Below, piece by piece: positions 45,376 to 52,633 of a DNA stretch of 64,000 nucleotides. Below the pieces are notes generated by a model. It was given only the letters and a program-made list of their open reading frames with translations, made no database searches and was not told the origin of the DNA. Position 1 is the stretch's first letter, and the number at the start of each line of letters is the position of its first letter. Source of the stretch: 20CM-2-65-7 sp963830455 (lineage in GTDB: Bacteria; Gemmatimonadota; Gemmatimonadetes; Gemmatimonadales; GWC2-71-9); NCBI GenBank assembly GCA_963830455.1, contig CAWHMT010000008.1, positions 316,809-380,808 on the forward strand. The letters run 5' to 3'. A program made the translations under genes and the position numbers.

Positions 45376-45795
45376 CTAGTTCGCCATCTTGATCGATGCC
45401 AGCGTTTCGACACTCGCGAGGTCCTTCTTGTTGCGCACCTCGAGACGCACTCCGCGGCCCTCCGGGTACTTGGGCGCGTTCCGAACGATCTCAAGTATCC
45501 GCGTTGAAAGTCCGCTCCCTTGTGCTGCCTGGCAGGCCTTCTCGCCCAGCGCGAACGACGCCACGAAGTATCCTGAACAGGGCACCATGTAGAGTACCGT
45601 CCTCTGCTTCTGCCGGAGCTGAAGAATCCACCCGTGGGACTTCCCCGAGAAGCTCCACTTCCCATTCAAAGGAGCGAATTCGGAGGAGAGATCAGCACGT
45701 AGCTCGGCCCACAAGCCACTCCCCTCGCCCAGAACTGCTTCGAGTGCGCGTTCACTGGGCGGGGAGCCGCGATCAAGGAATGCGCTCGGCGACAT
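45376..45795 (-). CDS. DUF3788 family protein (cassette gene)
   Basis: 139 residues. The pattern PLNGKWSFSGKSHGWILQLRQ, TVLYMVPCSGYFVASFALG and EGRGVRLEVRNKKDLASVE matches DUF3788, a family often met in integron cassettes. The ATG lies 27 bp beyond the R' box of the attC at 45822-45911, with GAGGAGAG as ribosome-binding site. Function unknown. Confidence 0.85.
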   Translation of the reverse strand: MSPSAFLDRGSPPSERALEAVLGEGSGLWAELRADLSSEFAPLNGKWSFSGKSHGWILQLRQKQRTVLYMVPCSGYFVASFALGEKACQAAQGSGLSTRILEIVRNAPKYPEGRGVRLEVRNKKDLASVETLASIKMAN

Positions 45796-45821
45796 GCGTC
45801 GCTCTCCTCTGTCTTCTGTCC

Positions 45822-45911
45822 GTCTAACGAAATGCGCTTAAGCTGCGGCGCGCTAAAGAAAGATTCATTCCTTAATCTACGCGCGCCGCCAGCTTCAAGC
45901 GCTTGTTAGGC
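45822..45911 (-). other. Integron attC site
   Basis: Minus strand: R'' GCCTAAC (45911-45905), left arm AAGCGCTTGAAGCTGGCGGC, loop with AAGGAATGAATCTTTC, right arm GCCGCAGCTTAAGCGC, then R' GTTAGAC (45828-45822). The arms pair with one extrahelical base. It shares 52 of 54 bases with the R'' half of the site at 44718-44809. Confidence 0.9.
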
Positions 45912-46073
45912 GGCAGCCTTTCGAAGGAGCCGCCACGCCCAAATGCTGAGTCCGGCACTCACCAGCACAAGCAAGTCAGTATGGTGAAGGTGCCCTCGGG
46001 CGATGGGCCCGTAAGCGTGTGCTACCGTAATGGCCGCGAAGAGAATGCCCGTCGTAATCAAATAAGGTTTCAT
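45906..46073 (-). CDS. 55-residue membrane protein (cassette gene)
   Basis: A short intact gene that is easy to miss. It begins MKPYLITTGILFAAITVAHA and ends WAWRLLRKAAA. Two hydrophobic helices (residues 5-20 and 33-47) flank a His-rich turn (GHLHH). CCAAGGGCAC lies upstream of the ATG. The TAA stop is inside the R'' box of the attC at 45822-45911. The MKPYLITTG opening resembles small proteins I recall from other integron cassettes; function is unknown. Confidence 0.75.
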   Translation of the reverse strand: MKPYLITTGILFAAITVAHAYGPIARGHLHHTDLLVLVSAGLSIWAWRLLRKAAA

Positions 46074-46101
46074 CAAGTGCCCTTGGATGTGTGTGACTGC
46101 C

Positions 46102-46233
46102 GCCTAACGAATCGCGCTTAAGCTGCGGCGCCACATTGGAAGTTTCACAAACGGAATGCCTACCCCACCGTACAGCAGGGCGTAAACCGCAGCCCTGAGC
46201 GCGGGCGCCGCCAGCTTCAGGCGCATGTTAGGC
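46102..46233 (-). other. Integron attC site
   Basis: Minus strand: R'' GCCTAAC (46233-46227), left arm GCGCCTGAAGCTGGCGGCGCC, a 70-base loop, right arm GGCGCCGCAGCTTAAGCGC and R' GTTAGGC (46108-46102). Extra G opposite the AGCTTA step is the extrahelical base. 132 bp in all. Confidence 0.9.
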
Positions 46234-46610
46234 CGCATGCGTGCGTGAAATCGTCCACCGAAAGCCATCCGGATCGAGTACCCGGAAGACCCGCGCCCCC
46301 ACGGCATGTCCTTGGGCTCCATCTCCAGCGCACCTCCCCGCTCCAGAATTCGTTTGGCAACCGCATCGACGTTTTGCGTCGTGCTGATCTGGAAGGACAT
46401 TCCCTGACCCTTGACCCGGTCCCAGCCTTTCGCGCCGTCGTCCTGGTTCAAGATGATCCGGACGTCACCGGCCTGGACCGCGACTCCTCGCAGCTTTCCA
46501 TCGCGCTCGATGCGGCGCGACACTGTGAAGCCCACGACCTCCACGTACCAAGCGAGGCTCTTCGACCACGGTCAACAATGCCGAACGAGCGCGAGTTCAG
46601 GCCGCGTCAT
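46228..46610 (-). pseudogene. Broken VOC (glyoxalase/bleomycin-resistance-like) cassette gene
   Basis: From the ATG at 46610 the frame reads MTRPELALVRHC, an in-frame TGA, then SKSLAWYVEVVGFTVSRR, the normal VOC N-terminus. It continues through GDVRIILNQDDGAKGWDRVK to EMEPKDMPWG. One missing base near 46,295 then shifts it; the other frame gives RVLDPDGFRWTISRTHAA and ends at the TAA inside the attC R'' box. So the gene carries a nonsense codon and a frameshift, either real decay or sequence error. VOC proteins include metal-dependent resistance and dioxygenase enzymes. Confidence 0.75.
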
Positions 46611-46651
46611 GCGGATGGAGCGGCTGTGAAACGATGGGTGCTCCGCGGGGC

Positions 46652-46746
46652 GCCTAACGAGGATTAGACAGACCTGTACAAGATATTTCGCACCGCATCG
46701 GGATCTCCCTAATCACGTTACCTAGCCACGATCAGCCGAGTTAGGC
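46652..46746 (-). other. Degenerate attC or attI-like site at array right end
   Basis: GCCTAAC (46746-46740) and GTTAGGC (46658-46652) sit 95 bp apart on the minus strand, but the arms between them barely pair. A second inverted repeat, GATTAGACAGACC and GGTCAGTCTAATC (46663-46675 and 46748-46760), straddles the site. It could be a decayed attC, the remains of an attI, or a terminator next to nagZ. Confidence 0.4.
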
Positions 46747-46763
46747 TGGTCAGTCTAATCTTA

Positions 46764-48209
46764 TTATCTCGCGGTTACGCCCACTAACCCCGCGCTCAGG
46801 ATCCATCGCGCCGCGGCGCGCTGCATCAACGCCTGCCCATGCCAGGCGCACAACACCGGCACCTCGCCGGGGATTTGCGTGACGAGCCGCGGATGGGCAA
46901 ACAGAATCACCAGCGACGCCTGCGGCACGAGCCGCTCGAGCTGGGCCACCGACCGAGCCCCGAGATCACCACGCCCCTTCCACGACCGCGGCTCGGCGTA
47001 CACCAGCACGATGTGCCGCGTCCCAGGCTCCGGGTATCGGGGCACGCCGACACCACGGCCGACCAGCTCCCGCGCGAACACATCCCGCGGCGGGATCAAA
47101 TACGGCCCGCCCACGTCGTCATCGACGATCGTCACACTCACCGCCTTCCCGAGCGGCGGCGGCTCGCCGTGCATCACGTGAACCGCTCGGTCCGCCAACC
47201 CATCCGCGAAGCGCTGGTGTTCGGTCAGCATCGAATCATCCAGGGTTTGTTGACCCCGGGCCGCTGCCCCGGGGTTCACAAACGTGAGCGCTGTCTCATA
47301 TCTCTCCAACGCCTGCGCCGCACGCTCCGGCGCCACACGTCGCAGCGCGCGGACCACCCCGGCCCAATCCGTCGGATAGAGCAGCATGTCGCATCCCGCG
47401 TTCACCGCGGCCACGGCCGCAGTGCCCTCCGGCGCCGCCGCGGTCGCACCGCCCATGATGAACGCGTCCGTGACCACGAGCCCGCTGAAGCCGATCGTGG
47501 TCCGCAAGTAATCGAGAATCGGCCGTGAGAACGTCGCCGCCGAGCCGCTCGGGTCCCATCCTGGATACGCCACAAACGCCGGCATCACGCTGCCGACACC
47601 CGCCTGCACCGCGGCCCGAAACGGCGCCGCGTCAGCCTGCTGCAACTCGGCCGTCCCCTCGACCACGGGCACGCCTTCGTGTGAATCGGTGGTGGTGCGA
47701 CCATGCCCCGGATAGTGCTTGGCGCACGCCATGACGCCCTCCTGCCGGCACGCACTGATCCACGCCGCAGCATGCGCACCCACCCGCGCCGCATCGGCGC
47801 CGAACGATCGGGTCTGCACGATCGGATTCTTCGGCTCGATATCGAGATCGCAGACGGGCGCAAAGATCCAATTCAGCCCGACCGATCGCGCTTCGATCGC
47901 GGTGATCGCGCCGCAGCGGGCTGTGGCGTCGAGATCGTCAACGAATCCGAGCGCGCCCGGCGGCGGCAGCTCGGTCAGCCCGCGGATCTGCTGCCCGGCC
48001 CCACGCTCGAGATCGGAACCGAGCAGTAAGGGCCGCCCGGCCTTCGTGCGGATCTCGCCCGTGAGGGCGGTGACCGCCGCCCGAGTCCCTGCGAACAGAA
48101 TGAACCCGCCCACCCCCGCCGCTAGCGCGTCCCGCACCTTGGTCCGCTCCGAGCTGAACGAGCCACGGCGCCACCGGACCGAGGGACACACGAGCCGCGC
48201 AGGCGACAT
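46764..48209 (-). CDS. nagZ: Beta-N-acetylhexosaminidase (glycoside hydrolase family 3)
   Basis: 481 residues from the ATG at 48209. The GH3 N-terminal barrel has GFILFAGTRAAV, LLGSDLERGAGQQIRG, the catalytic-loop motif CAKHYPGHGRTTTDSHEG and the acid loop VVTDAFIMGG with the nucleophile Asp. A GH3 C-terminal-like domain follows (about 370-481). NagZ removes GlcNAc from muropeptides. It follows anmK by one base and murQ, so it is the last gene of a cell-wall recycling operon. Confidence 0.88.
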   Translation of the reverse strand: MSPARLVCPSVRWRRGSFSSERTKVRDALAAGVGGFILFAGTRAAVTALTGEIRTKAGRPLLLGSDLERGAGQQIRGLTELPPPGALGFVDDLDATARCGAITAIEARSVGLNWIFAPVCDLDIEPKNPIVQTRSFGADAARVGAHAAAWISACRQEGVMACAKHYPGHGRTTTDSHEGVPVVEGTAELQQADAAPFRAAVQAGVGSVMPAFVAYPGWDPSGSAATFSRPILDYLRTTIGFSGLVVTDAFIMGGATAAAPEGTAAVAAVNAGCDMLLYPTDWAGVVRALRRVAPERAAQALERYETALTFVNPGAAARGQQTLDDSMLTEHQRFADGLADRAVHVMHGEPPPLGKAVSVTIVDDDVGGPYLIPPRDVFARELVGRGVGVPRYPEPGTRHIVLVYAEPRSWKGRGDLGARSVAQLERLVPQASLVILFAHPRLVTQIPGEVPVLCAWHGQALMQRAAARWILSAGLVGVTAR

Positions 48210-48210
48210 C

Positions 48211-49323
48211 TCAGACCGGGGTGATGTGCCCGAGGACACGCGGGCCACGCGCTCCGGTCGCAGCGGGGAGATTTCCCGGCTTGCCCGAGACCGTCTGCAG
48301 GCCCAGAAACGCGAATGCGACGGCTTCCTTCGCTTCGCCGTCGAAGAAGACCTGATCGAACAACACGACCGGCCGCGGCTGCACCTTCGCAGCGAGGCGC
48401 TCGAGCAGGGCGGGATTCTTCGCGCCTCCACCGGAGATCACGATCTCGGACGTCTCATCCGTGCCCCAGCGAGCAACCGCCCGTCCAATCGACTCGGCGG
48501 TCAGCGCGGTCGCGGTCGCTACCGCGTCGTTGTCCGAGCCGCCCGCCTTCTTGACGCGGGCCAGCAGCTTGTCGGCGTACTCGATCCCGAACCGCTCGCG
48601 ACCAGTGCTCTTGGGCGGCGCTGCGACGAAATACGGATCGGCGAGGAGCTCGTCGAGCACGCGCGCAACCGGCCGGCCGCGGCGCGCGCGCTCGCCGTCT
48701 CTGTCGAACGTGGCGTCGGGATCGATGCGCCGCGTGACCGAGTCGATCACGCCGACGCCGGGTCCCGTGTCGAACGCGAACGCCCCGTCCGTGACGCCGC
48801 GGCGCGGCACCCACGTCACGTTCGCGATCCCGCCCACATTGAGCAGCCAGCGACCGCGTTGCTCGTGCCCGAACAGCATCACGTCGGCGAGCGGCACGAG
48901 CGGCGCCCCCTGCCCTCCCGCCGCCACATCGCGCGCGCGAAAGTCGCTCACCACGCGCACCCCGACCCGTTCCGCCAGCACCGCGGCGTCGCCGAGCTGG
49001 AACGTGGCGCGGCCCGGCTCGTGCCAGATCGTCTGGCCGTGCGACGCGATGAACGCGAGGTCCTTCGCCGCGACACGGGCCTGCGCGAGCAGCGCGAGCA
49101 CCGCGCCCGCAAAGCGCTCCCCCAGCGCCACGTGGAGGAACGCGACGTCCTTCGGCGTGCCGCGCGCAATCGCGTCGATGATCGATCCACGCTCCGCCGC
49201 CGAGTACGGCTCCTGGCGGAACGCGACCAGCTCCGCGGCGGTGTCGTTGAGCCGCACCAGCGCCGTCGAAATCCCGTCGAGCGAGGTGCCCGACATCACG
49301 CCGACCGCGAGCGTCTTGCTCAC
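48211..49323 (-). CDS. anmK: Anhydro-N-acetylmuramic acid kinase
   Basis: 370 residues from a GTG overlapping the murQ stop (GTGA). AnmK signatures: VGVMSGTSLDGIS at the N-terminus, FIASHGQTIWHEP, LNVGGIANVTWVP, FDTGPGVGVIDS and VISGGGAKNPALL. It cleaves the 1,6-anhydro bond and phosphorylates to MurNAc-6-P. Confidence 0.95.
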   Translation of the reverse strand: MSKTLAVGVMSGTSLDGISTALVRLNDTAAELVAFRQEPYSAAERGSIIDAIARGTPKDVAFLHVALGERFAGAVLALLAQARVAAKDLAFIASHGQTIWHEPGRATFQLGDAAVLAERVGVRVVSDFRARDVAAGGQGAPLVPLADVMLFGHEQRGRWLLNVGGIANVTWVPRRGVTDGAFAFDTGPGVGVIDSVTRRIDPDATFDRDGERARRGRPVARVLDELLADPYFVAAPPKSTGRERFGIEYADKLLARVKKAGGSDNDAVATATALTAESIGRAVARWGTDETSEIVISGGGAKNPALLERLAAKVQPRPVVLFDQVFFDGEAKEAVAFAFLGLQTVSGKPGNLPAATGARGPRVLGHITPV

Positions 49324-50246
49324 GACTTCACCGGCGGCGGATCACCGACGACGGGACGCACGAACCCGCCGGCGGCGTCGAGCAGCCGCTTGGCTTCGCC
49401 CGCATCGATGCGTTTGCGCACCATCACGATGGCCAGCTTCACGCTGCCGCCGGCGCGCTCGATCGCGGCCCGCGCCTCCGCCCGTCCCACACCGCAGCAC
49501 TCCATCACGATGCGCTCGCCGCGATCGTGCAGCTTCTGACTCATCGCCATGAGGTCCACCATCAAGTTGCCGTAGACCTTGCCGAGCCGGATCATGGCGC
49601 CCGTCGTGAGCGTGTTCAGCACCAGCTTGGTCGCGGTCCCGGCCTTGAGGCGCGTCGAACCGGTGAGCACTTCAGGACCGGTGACGGGGTTGATGACGAC
49701 GTCGCACGTTTCGCTCAGGGCCTTGGGAGGCGTGCCGCAGGTCAGGAGCACCGTGCGCGCGCCCAGCGTCTGCGCTCGCGAGAGCGCGACACGCACGTAC
49801 GGCGTCGTCCCGCTCGCCGCGATGCCGACCACGACGTCACGATTCGTAACGCCGGCGGTCTCGATGTCTGCCGCGCCCGCGTTCACGTCGTCTTCAGCAC
49901 CCTCGGCGCTCTTCACGAGCGCCGTGTAGCCGCCCGCGATCACGCCTGTCACCATGGACGGCGGCGTCCCGAAGGTCGGCGGACATTCCGCGGCGTCGAG
50001 CACCCCCAGCCGGCCCGAGGTCCCGGCGCCGACATAGATCAGGCGGCCCCCCGTTTTGAAGGCATTGACGAGCAGATCGATGGCCCGCGCGAGGTGCTCC
50101 CGCTCCCCGCGCACGATGCCGGCAATGCTCGCGTCCTCGGCATTCAGTAGATCGACGATGTCGAGGCTCGAGGCGATATCGATGCGCTGCGTCCTGGGAT
50201 TGCGCTGTTCGGTGGGCCTCGGATCGCGGAAATCGGGGTTTGCCAT
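49320..50246 (-). CDS. murQ: N-acetylmuramic acid 6-phosphate etherase
   Basis: 308 residues from the ATG at 50246. SIS-domain signatures: RLIYVGAGTSGRLGVLDAAE, CPPTFGT, GIAASGTTPYVRVALS, GSTRLKAGTATKLVLNTL. It splits MurNAc-6-P into GlcNAc-6-P and D-lactate. First gene of the murQ-anmK-nagZ operon, divergent from ggt. Confidence 0.95.
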   Translation of the reverse strand: MANPDFRDPRPTEQRNPRTQRIDIASSLDIVDLLNAEDASIAGIVRGEREHLARAIDLLVNAFKTGGRLIYVGAGTSGRLGVLDAAECPPTFGTPPSMVTGVIAGGYTALVKSAEGAEDDVNAGAADIETAGVTNRDVVVGIAASGTTPYVRVALSRAQTLGARTVLLTCGTPPKALSETCDVVINPVTGPEVLTGSTRLKAGTATKLVLNTLTTGAMIRLGKVYGNLMVDLMAMSQKLHDRGERIVMECCGVGRAEARAAIERAGGSVKLAIVMVRKRIDAGEAKRLLDAAGGFVRPVVGDPPPVKS

Positions 50247-50274
50247 TGCAGACAATTAGACGGAAGATTACGAA

Positions 50275-51663
50275 ATGCGAAAGATCCTTCCACTTATTGC
50301 CCTTGCCGGGTTGGGTTGCAGCCATGCTCGTCCCGCGGGAATCTTCCCCGCTACCTGGACCCTCGCATCGAAGCCCGTCACGGCGCCGCGGGCCATGGTC
50401 GTCACGGCGCAGCCGCTCGCCACACAGGTGGGCCTGGACATCCTCCAGCAGGGCGGCAACGCCATCGACGCCGCCGTCGCGGTGGGCTTCGCGCTCGAGG
50501 TCGTGCTGCCGGACGCCGGCAACATCGGCGGCGGCGGCTTCATCGTCCATCGCAGCGCGGCCGGCGAAGTGCACGCGCTGGATTATCGCGAAATGGCGCC
50601 GAGCGGTGCGTCACGCGACATGTACGTCGACTCGGCAGGGACGTCACGGAACAGAGCCTGATCGGACATCTCGCCGCCGGCGTCCCCGGCAGCGTCGCCG
50701 GGATGCACGAGGCCTGGAAGAAGTACGGCTCGCTGCCGTGGGCCACGCTCATCGCCCCTGCCATCAAGCTGGCCGAAGGGCATGTCATCGATACCGCGCG
50801 CAGCCAGTCCATTGGATGGTCACGGGACGAACTGGCCCGCTTCCCCGCGAGCCGCGCGCAGTTCCTGGTGAACGACAGCGCGCCGCCTCCGGCACGATGT
50901 GGCGCCAGCCCGACCTCGCGCGCACCGTTGCGGCTGATCAGCGACTCCGGGCCGGACGGGTTCTATCAAGGTCAGATCGCGGACCTCATCGTGGAAGAAA
51001 TGAAGCGGGGAGGCGGACTCATCACGCACGAGGACCTGAAGCGCTACCGCGCCTGGCGCACTCCGGTCGAATTCACCTATCGCGGCTTCCGGGTCACGTC
51101 CATGCCGCCGCCCTCCTCGGGCGGCGTCACGCTCGCCATGATCCTGGGCATCCTCGAGGGGTACGACGTCGCGGGCATGGGCTGGCACTCTCCCCGCATG
51201 CTCCACCTCGCGGCCGAGGCGATGCGGCGCGCGTTCGCTGACAGGAATGCGCTGCTCGGAGATCCGGACTTCGTCACCGTCCCACTGCCGACGCTCATCT
51301 CGAACCGGTATCTCTCCTCGCTCCGCGCGTCGATCGATCCGGACGCGGCCACGCCGTCGGACGCAGTGACCGGCGGGGCGCAGTTGTCGCCGGAGCCGTC
51401 GCAGACCACGCACACTCGGCGTGGTCGACGCCGCGGGGAATGCCGTCGCGCTCACCACGACGCTGAACGGCCTGCACGGATGCGGAGTGGTCGTCACGGG
51501 CGCGGGGTTCCTCCTCAACAACGAAATGGACGACTTCACGTCGAAGGCGGGATCGCCGAACGCATACGGCCTGGTGCAGAGCGAGCGCAACGCCATCGCG
51601 CCCGGAAAGCGGATGCTCTCCTCCATGACGCCGTCGATCGTGTTGGACACCGCGGGTCTCTGA
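50275..51663 (+). CDS. ggt: Gamma-glutamyltransferase, frames broken and 3' end lost at the junction
   Basis: A lipoprotein signal (IALAGLGC) opens frame one, with AMVVTAQPLATQVGLDIL and GNIGGGGFIVHR. The frame breaks near 50,640, then GHLAAGVPGSVAGMHEAW continues. A compensated pair of shifts lies near 50,890-50,930 (MWRQPDLART in another frame). Near 51,415 it breaks again, at the TTH/GVVDAAGNAV step that carries the nucleophile Thr. It then ends at SSMTPSIVLDTAG, where the family should continue about 130 residues with a TGSPGG-type loop. It removes gamma-glutamyl groups from glutathione in the periplasm. Confidence 0.82.
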
Positions 51664-51685
51664 TGTGGACAGGCCCAGCCGACGA
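51660..51685. other. Probable chimeric junction of two genomes
   Basis: The + strand leaves ggt within about 20 bases of where the minus strand enters abiEii. Both genes are cut before their 3' ends. Indels start to build up about 1 kb to the left and are very dense to the right. No transposase, att site or direct repeat marks the point. Confidence 0.65.
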
Positions 51686-51794
51686 GGAACCACGCGAGGC
51701 AGTAGTCGCGCTCGAGCACCGCCTCGACGACACGGCGACCACCGGCGCGGGCCAGGCGGTTCGAGAGCAAGGACAGGTTGCGCTGCGGAATCAT
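51666..51794 (-). pseudogene. abiEii: AbiEii toxin, 5' end only
   Basis: About 40 residues are recognisable: MIPQRNLSLLSNRLARAGG and then EAVLERDYCLAWFLVG, the conserved opening of the AbiEii nucleotidyltransferase toxin. The catalytic GGT-AL-K and later motifs are absent because the reading passes into ggt sequence at about 51,680. It starts 3 bp after the stop of the abiEi gene, the usual operon order. Confidence 0.75.
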
Positions 51795-51797
51795 CGG

Positions 51798-52463
51798 TCA
51801 GGTCCTCACGAGCGCGCGGAGCTCGTCGGGCTCGACGTTGACGCGAACCCGCCATCGCGAGTTCCACGGCCCCTCGGCGGGCATGAGGGGATCGAGCGGC
51901 GCGTAGGTCGCGGTCAGCGCTGCGCGCAGCCGCTCGATCTCGGCAGGCGCGTCGACCTCGAACGTCTCGAGCACGAAGCCGAGCCGGCGCACGACGGCAC
52001 CGACGCCGAGGCGCAGCGCGTAGTCGACGAGCTTCGGCACGGCGATCGCGTCCCGGCGCATCCAGAAGCCCTTCGCGACCTCGGTGAGCCCGCCGCAGTG
52101 CTCCGGCTGCTTGAGGCCGTCGATGACGGTCCGCTCGAGGTCGCTGACGCGGACGCGCTCGGTCTTCGTGGCCCACAGCTCGACGATGCCGAACATGTCC
52201 TCCGGCTTGCAGCGCACGAAGCGGAACTCCGTGCCGAGCACGGTGCGCGGCCGGATCGCCTTCGGCGACGTCACGAACACCGCGAGCTGCGGCTGCGTGA
52301 GCGCCGAGGAGAAGCGCCGAGGAGGAAGAAGGGGCCCATTCGCGCGACGGGCCGAGTTCGGGGAGGTCGCGCCGACCGAGCTCTGGGGTTGCTCCTCGGT
52401 TGCAGGCGGACGGGCGGCCCCGACCTTGACCCGCCGGCCCCTTCGGCATAGCTCTGCAGGCAC
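51798..52463 (-). CDS. abiEi: AbiEi antitoxin-type protein, 5' part frame-broken
   Basis: The C-terminal 165 residues are clear: LTQPQLAVFVTSPKAIRPRT, GTEFRFVRCKPEDMFGIVEL, VSDLERTVIDGLKQPEHCGG, LVDYALRLGVGAVVRRLGF and the end TYAPLDPLMPAEGPWNSRWR. This matches the AbiEi antitoxin C-terminal domain. Upstream of 52,330 the expected winged-helix N-terminus is scattered over frames, so the true start is unknown. Paired with abiEii in a type IV toxin-antitoxin module. Confidence 0.75.
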   Translation of the reverse strand: MPAELCRRGRRVKVGAARPPATEEQPQSSVGATSPNSARRANGPLLPPRRFSSALTQPQLAVFVTSPKAIRPRTVLGTEFRFVRCKPEDMFGIVELWATKTERVRVSDLERTVIDGLKQPEHCGGLTEVAKGFWMRRDAIAVPKLVDYALRLGVGAVVRRLGFVLETFEVDAPAEIERLRAALTATYAPLDPLMPAEGPWNSRWRVRVNVEPDELRALVRT

Positions 52464-52633
52464 GATGTTCGCGCGCTGCAGTCACGGTCGACTTCTTAGC
52501 CAGGCGGAAGAGCTCGCCGGCTTGGCCTGACCCGCGCGACCTCTTCCGCCCGAACCGGCCGGAGGAGGTCCTCGAGAAAACTTCGACAAGACGTGAACCT
52601 CCGGCCTTCACCCCGAAGCCGAAGGAGCCGTTC

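Larger units (their letters stand above)
44718..46746 (-). mobile_element. Integron-type gene cassette array without integrase (CALIN)
   Basis: Three well-formed attC sites and one degenerate site, all oriented on the minus strand, bound three cassettes. From right to left these are a broken VOC-family gene, a 55-aa membrane protein, and a two-gene cassette (DUF3788 plus membrane protein). No integrase gene is in the window. Cassette size, orientation and attC folding follow integron rules. Confidence 0.8.

Noticed and set aside
44718..46233. Repeated attC arms considered as a CRISPR array or REP elements
   Set aside because: Spacing is gene-sized, units are folded imperfect palindromes with R''/R' boxes, and genes lie between them, which fits attC sites instead.
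47719..49539. 606-residue plus-strand frame opposite nagZ and anmK
   Set aside because: Shadow of two well-supported genes.
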